Below, piece by piece: positions 42,760-54,600 of a stretch of DNA of 64,000 nucleotides. The translations under genes were made by a program, and so were the position numbers. The notes below the pieces were generated by a model that did no database searches, was not told where the DNA came from, and worked only from the letters and a program-made list of their open reading frames with translations. Position 1 is the first letter of the stretch, and every line of letters begins with the position of its first letter. This stretch comes from CALFCX01 sp041650595 (GTDB taxonomy: Bacteria; Margulisbacteria; WOR-1; JAKLHX01), in NCBI GenBank assembly GCA_041650595.1, contig JBAZKW010000006.1, forward strand, positions 27,361 to 91,360. Direction: 5' to 3'.

Positions 42760-44934
42760 ATGGACCCCAAAATAATCAATCAACATGGTCTGACTCAAGA
42801 AGAATTTGACAGGATAAAAAAGATCCTCGGGCGGGAGCCAGGTATTGTAGAGCTTGGCATGTATTCGGTGCTCTGGTCGGAACATTGCAGCTATAAAAGC
42901 TCAAAGGGGTATCTAAAAACTTTTCCAACCAAAGGCAAGCATATCCTGCAAGGTCCCGGAGAAAATGCCGGGGTCATAGATATAGGCGACGGATACGCGA
43001 TCGCGATGAAAATTGAGTCTCACAATCATCCCAGCGCTGTCGAGCCTTTTCAGGGAGCGGCAACAGGCGTGGGCGGCATTGTAAGGGATGTATTTACAAT
43101 GGGAGCCAGGCCAATAGCCTCGCTAAATTCTCTAAGGTTTGGCCCGTTAACTGACCCTCACAACAGATTTTTGTTCGACGGGGTAGTTTCGGGTATATCT
43201 TCCTACGGAAATTGTCTTGGCCTTCCTACTGTTGCGGGAGAAGTATATTTTGATGACTGTTATACGGGGAATTGCCTGGTAAACGCAATGTGTGTCGGAC
43301 TGGTGCGGCTCTCTGAAGCGGAAGTAAAGAGCGAAATACCTTCGATCATAGTAACGGCAAAAGCCGAAGGCGTGGGCAATCCCGTGTTATATGTAGGGTC
43401 GTCCACCGGAAGGGACGGGATACACGGGGCTACTTTTGCTTCCGTTGAACTCGATGAAAATTCGGTGGAAAAGCGCTCTAATGTTCAAGTGGGCGATCCG
43501 TTTACCGAAAAGCTTCTCATAGAAGCCTGTCTGGAACTTTTGACGACCGGCAATGTCGTCGGCATGCAGGATATGGGAGCCGCGGGACTTACTTCCTCGC
43601 TCTCGGAAATGTCCTCAAAAGCCGGGACCGGCATAGAAATAGAATTGGCGCTTGTGCCGCAGCGCGAAGAAAAAATGACCCCTTACGAAATAATGCTTTC
43701 CGAGTCCCAGGAACGCATGGTAGTGATAATGAAAAACGGGACCGAAGATGACGCTTTCAGGATTTTTAAAAAATGGGGATTGAACGCCGTTGTAATAGGA
43801 CGTGTGACCGAAGACGGTTTTTTTACGGTAAAAGAGAACGGAAAAACTGTAGCAAGAGTGCCGTCAAAGTCGCTGGCGGATGACGCACCCCTTTATGATC
43901 GTCCTGTCGAGCCGCCTTTGTACCCTGAGATCACAAAAAAGACCGTTCCCGGCAAAAGCTGTAACGCCATGCTTATGGACCTGTTGTCCGATCCAAATAT
44001 TGCCAGCAAAGCCTGGGTGTACGAGCAGTACGATCACATGGTACAGACCAATACCTGCGTGCTTCCGGGCAAAGCTGATGCCGCGGTGCTCAGAATAAAG
44101 TATTCGCATAAAAAGATCGCTCTGACTTGCGACGGCAACGGCAAATATTGCTATGCGGACCCGTACACCGGCGGCATGATAGCGGTGTGCGAAGCCGCAA
44201 GGAACCTGGTCTGTACAGGAGCAGAACCCGTGGCCGTTACCGATTGCCTCAATTTCGGCAATCCCGAAAAGCCCGCGGTGATGTGGCAGTTCAGAGAGTG
44301 CGTGCGGGGGATGTCGCTGGCCTGCAGAGAATTAAATACTCCTGTCGTGTCCGGAAATGTCAGCTTTTACAACGAAAGCAACGATACTGCTATATATCCG
44401 ACACCGGTGGTCGGAATGCTCGGGCTTATAGACAATACTCCTCATATGAATATGTCATTTAAAGACAAAGATGATCTTATAGTCCTTTTGGGCACAAATA
44501 CCCAGGAAAAGGGCGCTTGTCCGCGGCTTGATATAGAACTTGAAAAAAATGTGCAAAAAACCTGTCTTCACGCGATAAGAAGCGGTGTCGCGAAATCTGC
44601 GCACGACACTTCCGAAGGCGGTTTGGCCGTTGCTTTGGCCGAGTGTTGTATAGAAGGCGGTATCGGGGCAAAAGTATCGCTTGAAGAAAAAATGAACAAC
44701 ATATCTCTTCTTTTCGGCGAATCCCAGTCCAGGATAATAATAACGATCAAACCCGGCGATATTTTTTCTCTGACAGGTCTGGCAAAAAAATTCGGCGCAC
44801 CCATCTCCGTAATAGGCAAAGTCGGCGGATCGTCACTTAAGATTAACAACGGCAAGAAGAAGCTGGTGGACATAAAGCTCGGAAAGATCGCTTCTGCTTA
44901 CAAAGACTCAATACCTTTGGTAATGAGGGGCTAA
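42760..44934 (+). CDS. purL: phosphoribosylformylglycinamidine synthase, small PurL subunit
   Basis: This is the ATP-dependent ligase part of FGAM synthase. The 724 residues match the small (PurQ/PurS-dependent) type. The opening GLTQEEFDRIKKILGREPG and ELGMYSVLWSEHCSYKSSKGYLK is universal. KIESHNHPSAVEPFQGAATGVGGIVRD is the catalytic metal/ATP region. Two AIRS-like halves follow, with GGLAVALAECCIEGG near the C-terminus. PurQ and PurS are not in the window. Purine genes purN, purH, purM, purA and purL are dispersed among unrelated genes here. A lytic transglycosylase gene starts two bases after its stop codon. Confidence 0.96.
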   Translation: MDPKIINQHGLTQEEFDRIKKILGREPGIVELGMYSVLWSEHCSYKSSKGYLKTFPTKGKHILQGPGENAGVIDIGDGYAIAMKIESHNHPSAVEPFQGAATGVGGIVRDVFTMGARPIASLNSLRFGPLTDPHNRFLFDGVVSGISSYGNCLGLPTVAGEVYFDDCYTGNCLVNAMCVGLVRLSEAEVKSEIPSIIVTAKAEGVGNPVLYVGSSTGRDGIHGATFASVELDENSVEKRSNVQVGDPFTEKLLIEACLELLTTGNVVGMQDMGAAGLTSSLSEMSSKAGTGIEIELALVPQREEKMTPYEIMLSESQERMVVIMKNGTEDDAFRIFKKWGLNAVVIGRVTEDGFFTVKENGKTVARVPSKSLADDAPLYDRPVEPPLYPEITKKTVPGKSCNAMLMDLLSDPNIASKAWVYEQYDHMVQTNTCVLPGKADAAVLRIKYSHKKIALTCDGNGKYCYADPYTGGMIAVCEAARNLVCTGAEPVAVTDCLNFGNPEKPAVMWQFRECVRGMSLACRELNTPVVSGNVSFYNESNDTAIYPTPVVGMLGLIDNTPHMNMSFKDKDDLIVLLGTNTQEKGACPRLDIELEKNVQKTCLHAIRSGVAKSAHDTSEGGLAVALAECCIEGGIGAKVSLEEKMNNISLLFGESQSRIIITIKPGDIFSLTGLAKKFGAPISVIGKVGGSSLKINNGKKKLVDIKLGKIASAYKDSIPLVMRG

Positions 44935-44935
44935 T

Positions 44936-45553
44936 TTGGAAGGGATATCGGCTGCGGTAATATTATTGTTCGTATTTGCGATGTTTTCCGGCATCAGGGG
45001 GAACATTCCGGAAGGCGGTTATTCTTCCCAAAAAAACTATACTCAAAGTTCGCAGATATCGGTCAATATCCCGACGGATTTTTCTTCGTCCGCCGATCCG
45101 CAGGCTCAGGATACTATATACCGGTACATAAAAACAAGAGCTAAAAAGATATCCGTTGATGATATGTCTTTAATTTCCGAAAGTGTTATGAAATACAGCC
45201 AGCAGTACAATATAAATCCCAAACTTGTCACCGCGATGATAGACAGAGAATCCGGTTTTGATCCTGCGTCCGTGTCTTCTTCCAACGCACAGGGACTAGC
45301 CCAGCTTTTGCCGTCCACGGCGGTGCATATTGGGATAAATGACCCGTTCAGCATAGATGAGGGGACCAAGGGCGCGGCCCTTTATCTAAAAATGATGTTG
45401 GACAAATGGGTAGGATATCCGAATCAGGTCCCGCTCGCGCTTGCGTCATATGCCGAAGGGCCCAACCAAGTCGCAAGGGCCGGCGGAAATTATTCGGAAA
45501 AGACCGCGCAATACGTAAACGACATAATCCAGAACTATAATTCGATAAATTAG
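44936..45553 (+). CDS. lytic transglycosylase (SLT domain), membrane-anchored or secreted
   Basis: The gene begins with TTG at 44936, preceded by GAGGGG at the end of purL. The 205-residue product has an N-terminal hydrophobic helix (AAVILLFVFAMFSGIRG) and a Ser/Gln-rich linker. The SLT fold covers about residues 85-200. The catalytic Glu lies in MIDRESGFDPASVSSSNAQGL, followed by AQLLPSTA and ALASYAEGPNQV, all family hallmarks. It should cleave peptidoglycan strands, with formation of 1,6-anhydro ends. Its place just before the giant secreted proteins may reflect a need to open the wall for export, but the tight link is to purL. Confidence 0.88.
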   Translation: MEGISAAVILLFVFAMFSGIRGNIPEGGYSSQKNYTQSSQISVNIPTDFSSSADPQAQDTIYRYIKTRAKKISVDDMSLISESVMKYSQQYNINPKLVTAMIDRESGFDPASVSSSNAQGLAQLLPSTAVHIGINDPFSIDEGTKGAALYLKMMLDKWVGYPNQVPLALASYAEGPNQVARAGGNYSEKTAQYVNDIIQNYNSIN

Positions 45554-45598
45554 TGCAACTCAGCTAAAAATGCGGCATATTTTTCATGCAAGTTTTGC

Positions 45599-45607
45599 TG
45601 TTATACT
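45599..45607 (+). promoter_or_regulatory. possible extended -10 promoter of the second giant gene
   Basis: TGT followed by TATACT (45602-45607) predicts a leader of about 27 bases with AAAGG before the ATG at 45641. The -35 is poor. Confidence 0.4.
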
Positions 45608-45620
45608 TGCGATTTTATAT

Positions 45621-45665
45621 TTATAAAGGTAAAATTTGCCATGGGCGGTATTATAAAGGTAAAAT
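45621..45665 (+). repeat. 15-bp direct repeat around the start of the second giant gene
   Basis: TTATAAAGGTAAAAT occurs at 45621-45635 and 45651-45665, 30 bases apart. It duplicates the AAAGG ribosome site once upstream of and once inside the ORF. Confidence 0.8.
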
Positions 45666-48600
45666 CAAGGTTTCTAAAGTCTTTAACAAGTATTTTCATC
45701 TTAATACTCCTTGCCGGCGTATCGTTTTCGGCGACTTATTACGTAAAGAACGGCGGCAGTGACAGTGCCGACGGTTTGAGCGATGCAAATGCTTGGGGCA
45801 CCATAAGCAAAGTAAATAATCGAGACCTCTCTGCCGGAGATAAAGTATTTTTTAAAAGGGGGTCATCCTGGTCCGATACTCTTATCCCTAAGTCCAGCGG
45901 TTCTGCTGCATCCCCGATAACTTTTGACGCTTATGACACAGGCAATGCGCCTACCGTAAATATTAATTCGAACATATCTAAGAGGCGCAATCTCTATATT
46001 CTGGGGAAACATGACATCCAGATAAGGAACATGACCTTCTTGAACGGAACAAGCGAGGCGGACGCTTTTTTTGGGAATGTAGAGCTGAACAATTCTTACA
46101 ATATTATTCTTGAGGGCGTAACAGTAGGAGGCTCTTTCTCCAAGGCCGGGATCCTTATATGGAACAGCTCGCACAATGTTTTGGTGAGAAACAGCTCTAT
46201 TTACGGTACACAATATCCCAGATGGACCGTTTTTGTTGACGGCGCCGGAATTATCGTTGGGGATTATGACGCTGATATGAACAATTATCCTCACCATGTC
46301 TATATAACAAGCTGCGAAGTTTACGGCAATTCCGGCACAGGTATAGGGGTCATGGAATCTCCAAGCAATGAGGTCTCATATTGCAGTGTCCATGACAATG
46401 GCGGAGCAGGAATATGGGTTGGAGGGAATTCCGGATATTATTCTTTCAACAATATTGTGGAGCGCAATGATGTCTATGCTAACTCCCAGTATCAGGACGA
46501 TACTTTCGGCATAGACTTTTTAAGGCCGGGCAATAACAACGTGATCAGGTATAACAAAGTTCATGACCAGTTTGATACATACCATAATGGGGGAAGTCAC
46601 AGTGTCCCTTTTATTCCCGGGGCAGCAAGTTATATGGGAACCGGGGGTATAAGATTTGACGGGAATACGGGGATGGACGTACTTGTCACAACGGGAAATA
46701 TTGCGAGGAATAATCTTGTCTATAATAACTTTCATGGTTTTGAGGTAGTCCAGTTCAGCAATGCGCAGATATTTAACAATACTCTTTACAACAATTTTCA
46801 GGACGGTTGCGCGCTTACTATGACCACCCTTGATAACGCCAGCCTTACCAGGTATGCTTCCGGTACGGTATTTAAAAATAATGTGGTCTACGGGCAGTGG
46901 TTCTTAGTTTTTGACGCATATACAGAGAACAATGAAATAGATTATAACCTCTATTATTCTGATAACAACAAAGTTTCTGCATGGGGTTCGTGGGATGCCT
47001 ATTATCTTTATCCAAGCAACGGGAATCCAAGCCAATTCGCATTATGGCAGGCTTCCGGAAAAGATCAGCATTCGATAATTTCTTCAAATCCGTTGTTCGT
47101 CAGCACTTCGGAAGCAAATTTTCATGTTGCTTCAAATTCTCCCGTCCTAAATGCCGGGACGACTTCAGGAATAACTGTCCCTGTACCATGGCGTGACTTT
47201 GGCGGAGTGTCAGTGCCTCAAAACAATGTTCCGGACATAGGAGCGTATGAGACATTTTTTACGGCATTAGCCCCGTCGGCTCCGATAAGCCTGTCGTTAG
47301 CTGCGATCTCTCACAATGTTATAACGCTTGAATGGACCGACACTTGCAGCTATGAATCCGGTTTTAAAGTAGAAAGGAGCTTGAACAACTCCTCGTGGAC
47401 GACAATAGAGACTTTGTCCGCAAATGCTATAAGCTATTCTGATACAAACGGGGGAGCCGGGCTTACTGCCGATACACTATACTATTACCGCGTTTATGCT
47501 TATACTGCCCAAGGCAGCTCTTATTCGAACACTGCCAGTATAAAGACGTTCCAAAATATCGCGCCAAGCGGGACTACCTTTTATGTCGACTCCGTTTCGG
47601 GGGATGACAGTAATGCGGGAAATTCCGATGTGGCTCCATGGAAAACGCTCTCTAAAGTGAACTATTATACTTACAGCCAGTATGCTCCTGCCAACAAGTT
47701 CAGTGCAGGGACTACTGTAAAACTTAAAAAAGGCGGTGTGTGGAACGAAACGTTGTATCTGTGGAAGATAACAGGAACTTCAGCCAATAGGATCACTTTT
47801 GAATCTTATGGAACAGACCCTAATAAGCCTATCATCTGCGGAAGCAAACAAATAACTTCCTGGTCTAACCATAGCGGAAATATCTGGAAAGCCTTCCTTA
47901 ATACCGATCCGGGGTCGGTATGGTTCATAAACAATGATGACTCGATAGTTTGGGGTAGAAAAAACACTACTTCTGTACTAACACGCGAGGCTGACTGGTA
48001 TTGGGATCCGACAGATCCCGGAATGTTATATGTATATTCCGCATCAAATCCCACGATTTCATATAAATCAATAGAAGCAGCAGCGAGAGAATTTGGCGTG
48101 CTGAGAATCTGGGGAACTGATGTGGATTATATCAACATAATCGGGTTAGAAATAAAGCATACGAACGATCAAGGGATACAGTTCAGGCAAGCAGAAACAG
48201 GACAGTCTTCATCTGATCAATGGATTGTTGATAATAACACGATCCATCATCTGGGCCGGCAAGCCGCTGACAAAAGCATGGGCATTGATTTTACGGGAAC
48301 AGGGCATAAGATCTCAAACAATCTGGTCTACGAATTGATCGGAAACGGGATTAACTCACCTTACAGTGCGTATAATTGCGTGCTTGATCATAATGCTATT
48401 TATAATTGCAGGCACCACGGTATAGATATAAAAACAATAGGGTCCGACAATTCGGTCCGATTCAATAAGGTGTACATAGACAATATGTCATCAAATGTCA
48501 CCGATGTTTGGGGGTATAATGCAAACGGAATTGTTATAGGTGTGCAAGGATATCCTTCCAGTGCTAATATCGATAATACGAGAGTTTACGGAAACATTGT

Positions 48601-51600
48601 TTATAATATCCCATCTTTCGGCATAATGATCGAACCGCTGGCCAGGAACACTCAACTCTTCAACAATGTCGTTTATAACTGCGGCGATGCCAATTATTAT
48701 ATAGATTCTTCTACCGAAGTTACCGTGGTCAAGAATAATATCGGCTTCAACTCAGGTGGAACAGTCTCTGTACCATCCAATTTGATAATCTCTGTTCCGG
48801 GAAGCAAGACCAATAAAATAATAGACTATAACGATTGGTTTTGCAGTGTCCCGGGGAATGTTTTCGCGCAGATAGAGCCGGATTGGACCAATTATTCTAA
48901 CTGGAACACATATAAATCAGCTACCGGTTTTGATATACATTCTATAAACAGCAACCCCTCTCTTGAAAGCATCCCTTCCGACATGAGACTCCGGAGCACA
49001 TCCCCGTGTATTAACGCTGGCACAATAGAAGGATTCTCTCTACCTTCCCAATGGCTTGATTATGCAGGGACAGCAGTTCCGCAGGGGAGCCGGCCGGATA
49101 TTGGTGCTTATGAGTATGCAGGGCCGGTTACATATACAATAACCGCAACCGCGGGAGATCACGGAACTATCTCTCCTTCTGGGACTATAACAACATCAGA
49201 AGGATCCAGCACCACTTTTGCGATGGCAGGGGCTTCGGGTTACCATGTTCTTGATGTGCTTGTTGACGGTATTTCTGTAGGACCTGTAAGCAGCTATACT
49301 TTCTTAAATGCGGCAGCCGCTCACACGATAGCTGTCTCGTTTAAAGCCAACCGGATAGGTTTGGGCGGCACTTATTATGTAGACTCTTCTGCTGGGAATG
49401 ATAATAATGACGGATCACAAGGCACTCCCTGGAAGACGATAAACGAAGTCAACAACAGCACATTTGTCCCAGGAGCGAGCGTGCTGTTTAAACGCGGGCG
49501 GGAGTGGAGGGAACAGCTGACCGTAATTAATTCAGGTTCAGGTGTGAGCCCGATCATATTCGGTTCATATGGATCAGGAGAAAAACCTATCATCAATGGT
49601 GCAGTTGCCGTCAGTCCATGGCAGCAAGTCGGCTCTTCGAACATTTATACTTCGCCGCTTGCCGGTCAGCCGGACATGGTCTTTTTTGGCGGTATCAGGG
49701 GAACGGCTGCTGCTTCAGCGGTAGAGCTGACTCAAGACAAGCAATGGTTTTGGGACAATAATGTTCTAAATATATATTCTTTAGCGTCTCCTTCATCAAT
49801 AGAAGCTATCGTCGCGTATAGGAGCCTGATCCTGGTAGCGGCTAATAATATTGTCATCCGCGACTTACAGTGCATACACGGGGTAACTGCAGTGGAAGGC
49901 ACGGTTTACTTATATAACACCAACAATGTGTCGATCGAGAGCTTAAGTGTTCATGATAATGCCGGACTTGCCGCTATTTATGTCGCGCCCGCACCGGGCA
50001 TTGCATGCGGGAATAATACAGTAAGCAACTGCGAAGTTTATAACATAACCGGCAGCCGAGTGCTCCTTGCGATCAGTTCCGCGCTCAACGGTATCGGCAT
50101 CTCTCTTAACGGTCCGGATGGTACTTCGCTGGTCAATACCAATGAAGTCCTGAACAATACCGTCCATGATTGCGGCGCTTACGGTATCAGCGTGAACGGA
50201 GGCTCCGACAATCTCATTTCAGGCAATACCACTTACCTCTGCGGGTGGTCTGGGATCAGTCTGACAGGGGAAGATCAGACCAGGAGAAATATTATTGAAA
50301 ATAATACAGTGTATGAAAACTGCCGGGCAAAAGACGACTGCGCCGGCATAAACGTTTTCCGTGCAGGGAACGATAATATCGTCAGATACAATATTGTGCA
50401 CGACCAATACTACGATACGTCAGGCGGAAGATTAGGGTCCGCGGGTATCAGGTTTGACGGCAATACTATATCGGGAAGTCACCTTATGCCAAGCACGGGG
50501 AATAGAGCCTACTACAACATCGTCTTTAACGAATACTATGGGTGCCAGGCATATTGTTTCAATAATGTCGAATTTTCTAACAATGTGATCTACAACACCG
50601 CTAATTTTGGTATATGGATCATGAGCGATAGCCCGTCGGAATATATCGACCATACGATAGTTAAAAACAATATTGTCCAGACCACAACAGGTCATTTCAT
50701 TGCCAATATTTACACGACAAATCCGGACTTTGACAATAATATATATTTCCCTGACACGGGAACAAAATTCATCTGGCAGAGTATAGGCCAGGCATCTTCA
50801 GAATCAAATCTAAGCGGTTGGAAAGGCCATGGGGAAGAATCTCACTCATCATCGGCGGAGCCGCTATTTATAGATGCTGCCAACAGCGATCCCGCAATAA
50901 AGAACTTTCATGTTCAATCAAGTTCCCCCGCGATTAATGCTGGAGCGAACGTCGGATTGACGCGGGACTTTGCAGGCACCGGCGTTCCAATCGGTTCAGC
51001 GCCCGACATTGGTGTGTATGAAGAAACCATAAGTCCGACGGTCACCGGTTCTATTAAAGCCGCGGGCAGCGGAAGCGCTATTCCTAATACTACCGTATTA
51101 TTATTGGATACCAATTATCAAAATGTCGCATCTGCAACCACAGATGCGAGCGGAAACTTTACAATATCCGCGGCTTCAATGGAAGGATATCTGTTCGTAA
51201 GTCCGCCGGTGGCCCAGAATGCGCAAGGCTATTGGATTTATCAATACCAGCCCAGGTTCTATTACAAGCCCTCAGCATCAAATTCCGGCATAGATATAAG
51301 ACTTCCGCAAGCATCCACTTTTATCATAGAAGGCAGGGACCAAAGCAATAATCTGATGGATGTAGCTTCTTTCGAGGCTTTAAGAGCAAATGTTTTTTCG
51401 CAATACACAAGCTTTGTAAATATGAACGACCAGATACAACCCGCTATGTACTGGCAGGTTGCCAATTCGCAGTGGAAGGCAATCCCTGCTTTGATGGTCG
51501 ATTCTTCCCAGACAGGAGGGCCTTTTGCGGTTAACGTACTTTTCTGGCAGACGGCTTCACACGGAAAGATCATGTTGAAAGCAGACAATGATGGCAGCGG

Positions 51601-54600
51601 ATTTTCGCTTCCGGCTGCGGGACAGGCTACCGTAATAAACCTGAATACGGAATTGCTTAATACAGTTAAGAGAGAAATGGTCAACAGGACCTCTTATTAC
51701 AATACATATATGCCGGGTGATCCTGATATTGCACAAATCTCTTCGGTAAGCAATTTGGATGATGCCGTCGACCTACGGGACCGTTTAGAATATAAAGCCG
51801 CCCGCGCAGCTATCAATGTTATTAGAAAGGGTACTGTCGAAGTTACCGCAAAAGATCTTTCCGGGAAACCGATAATAAATTGTACTTTGGAAGTTGCACA
51901 GACTTCCCACCAGTTCATGTTTGGAGCGTTCGAGGGTACATCGAGATATGTTTTTCATACGTTTGAAGCCGATACCGACAGGAAATATGCTTATAGCAAA
52001 GCTATTGAAGCCGGACTCAGTGATATCGCGCCTGTCCTGCCGGCCTGGTCGACAACGGCCGGATATGACAAGGACACTATAGATCAGACATGGGGGATAA
52101 CTTCACTCAAGAATCTCGGATATAAAGTAAAGTTCCACGGGACACTCTGGTTCAACCTTCTGATGATACCGGGTAGCGAATTGTCTAACGATCCGTCTAC
52201 CATAGCAAGCCATAACCGCACCTATCAAAACACGATTTTAGGATATTTCGGAAATACCGATTCGATCTGGGAATCGATGAACGAGCCGGCAACGGCTAAT
52301 GAGATCAATCTGTCCAGAGAAGCGATGATATCTGTGCTTGCGGATTCCGCATCTGCGTTAAAGAGCACCGGTAGCCAAGTCCTGGTCAACAGCCCGCATG
52401 AATTTGATTTCGGTTACAAATATGCACAATATAATCTTGACAATACTCTCAGGACGGATTACAAGCTCACTTACTCGGATTTTCTATCAAGAGCAAACAT
52501 TTCAAATGTCGATATAATCGGGTTGCAGTTCTATCCGGGATTCCATATGGATGATGCTTTTGGTGCTGCAGAAGGGCCTGCCATGCCGCCTTACTGGCTG
52601 GTAGATACCGTGAATAAATATTCCTCCTTTGGCAAGAAAATACATATAACGGAATTCAGCGTTCCTTCAAACCATGACAGCAACTGGAATACAGGTTATT
52701 GGAAGAATAAATGGGATGCAGCTTCACAGGCAGAATATGTGGGTCGTATCTTTACATTGATGTATGGAAACGATTCGGTAAATTCCATAATCTGGTGGGA
52801 TATGTTGGAACACGAGTCTTATCTGAAATATGGCGGCCTTTTGGACACTTCAAATAATCCCAAACCCGCTTATGACAGTATAAAGAGCCTGATAAAAGGC
52901 TCATGGACCACGACAGCCGAAGCAACTACAGCGAGCAACGGCAAGACAACGGTCACCGGTTTTGGCGGACAATATGAGATCTTAAGGATAAGGCTCAATC
53001 GATCAGCAACGGTCGAAGATCCGGGAATAAATTTCTATGTAACGGAAGAAGCCAGTGGTTCAAACATAATAACAGTTCCGGTCTATTCTATTACGGCGAC
53101 TTACGGAACTCACGGTTCCATAACTCCTTCAGGGCAGGTCTGTGTAATTCCGGGCGGAAATAAAACATTCGCCATTACTCCTGAATCCGGCTATCATATT
53201 TCGGACTTGAGAGTTAACGGGACATCGGTCGGGACGCCACCCAGTTATTCGTTAAACAATATTAATTCGAGCCAGACTGTTGAGGCTCTTTTTGCGGTCA
53301 ATAGTGTGAATAGGGCACCGGTACTTAATCGTATAGGGAGCAAGACGACAAATGAAGCAAGCACTTTAATATTTACGGTAAGCGGAACAGACGAGGATGG
53401 TACGGCACTGACATATACGATGACGGGTACTCCTTCAGGATCGACATTTAATACAAGTACGAGAGTATTCAGTTGGACACCTAGTTACAGCCAGGCCGGA
53501 AGCTATAGTCCTATTTTTACAGTGAGTGACGGATCCTTGACTAGTTCAGAGACGGTAGTGATCACGGTGAATAATGTTAACAGGGTGCCTATCCTCAATC
53601 ATATTGGCAATAAGACGACAAGCGAAGGGCAGATATTGGTATTTACGGTAAGCGGAACAGATGAAGATCGCGATCCTATAACATATGAAGCCCTTAATAT
53701 TCCGACATCTGCGACTTTTAATACAACTAGCGGAGCCTTCAGCTGGAGCCCGAATTATTCACAATCAGGTACATATGGCAACATCACATTTGAGGTGATA
53801 GATAGTCAAGGCGGAACATCGAAAGAAACAATAACGATCACGGTAAATAATATTAATAGAGCGCCTGTGCTGATATGGATAGGGAGTAAGAGCGTAAACG
53901 AGAACAGTGCATTAACATTTACTGTCAGCGGAACAGACGAAGACGGAACAGCGCTGACATATTCAGCGGCAAGCCTGCCTACAGGGGCAACGTTTAACGC
54001 TGGCACAAGGGTATTCAGCTGGACGCCAACGTATAATCAAGCAGGCAGTTACAGCCCTATATTCACAGCAAGTGACGGAGTATTGACAAGTTCAGAAACA
54101 GTGTTAATAACTGTCAACAATGTTTTACGGACATATATAATAACAGCGATTGCGGGTACGGGAGGAGGCATTAGTCCAAGCGGCAGTTATTCCACTCAAG
54201 AGGGGACAAATACAAAATTTACGATAACGGCAAACAGCGGATATGCGATATTGAATGTAACAGCTGACGAAATAGCTCAGGGAGCTATCAGCTCATATAC
54301 TTTTACCAATATTTCAGGGAATCATTCAATAACTGCTGCATTCAGTTTGACGATACCGTCTTCTCCTTCCGGTTTGACGGCAAATACGGCATCGGCCTCG
54401 CAGATAAACCTTGCCTGGACTGATAACGCGATCAATGAAGACGGATTTAAGATAGAAAGAAGTCCTGACGCAATCACCTGGACCCAAATAGCCACGGTTG
54501 CAGCCGGCGTTGCGGCTTATAGCAATACAGGGCTTGCTGAGAACACAACTTATTATTACAGAGTAAGGGCTTACAATTCCACAGACAATTCCGAGTATAG

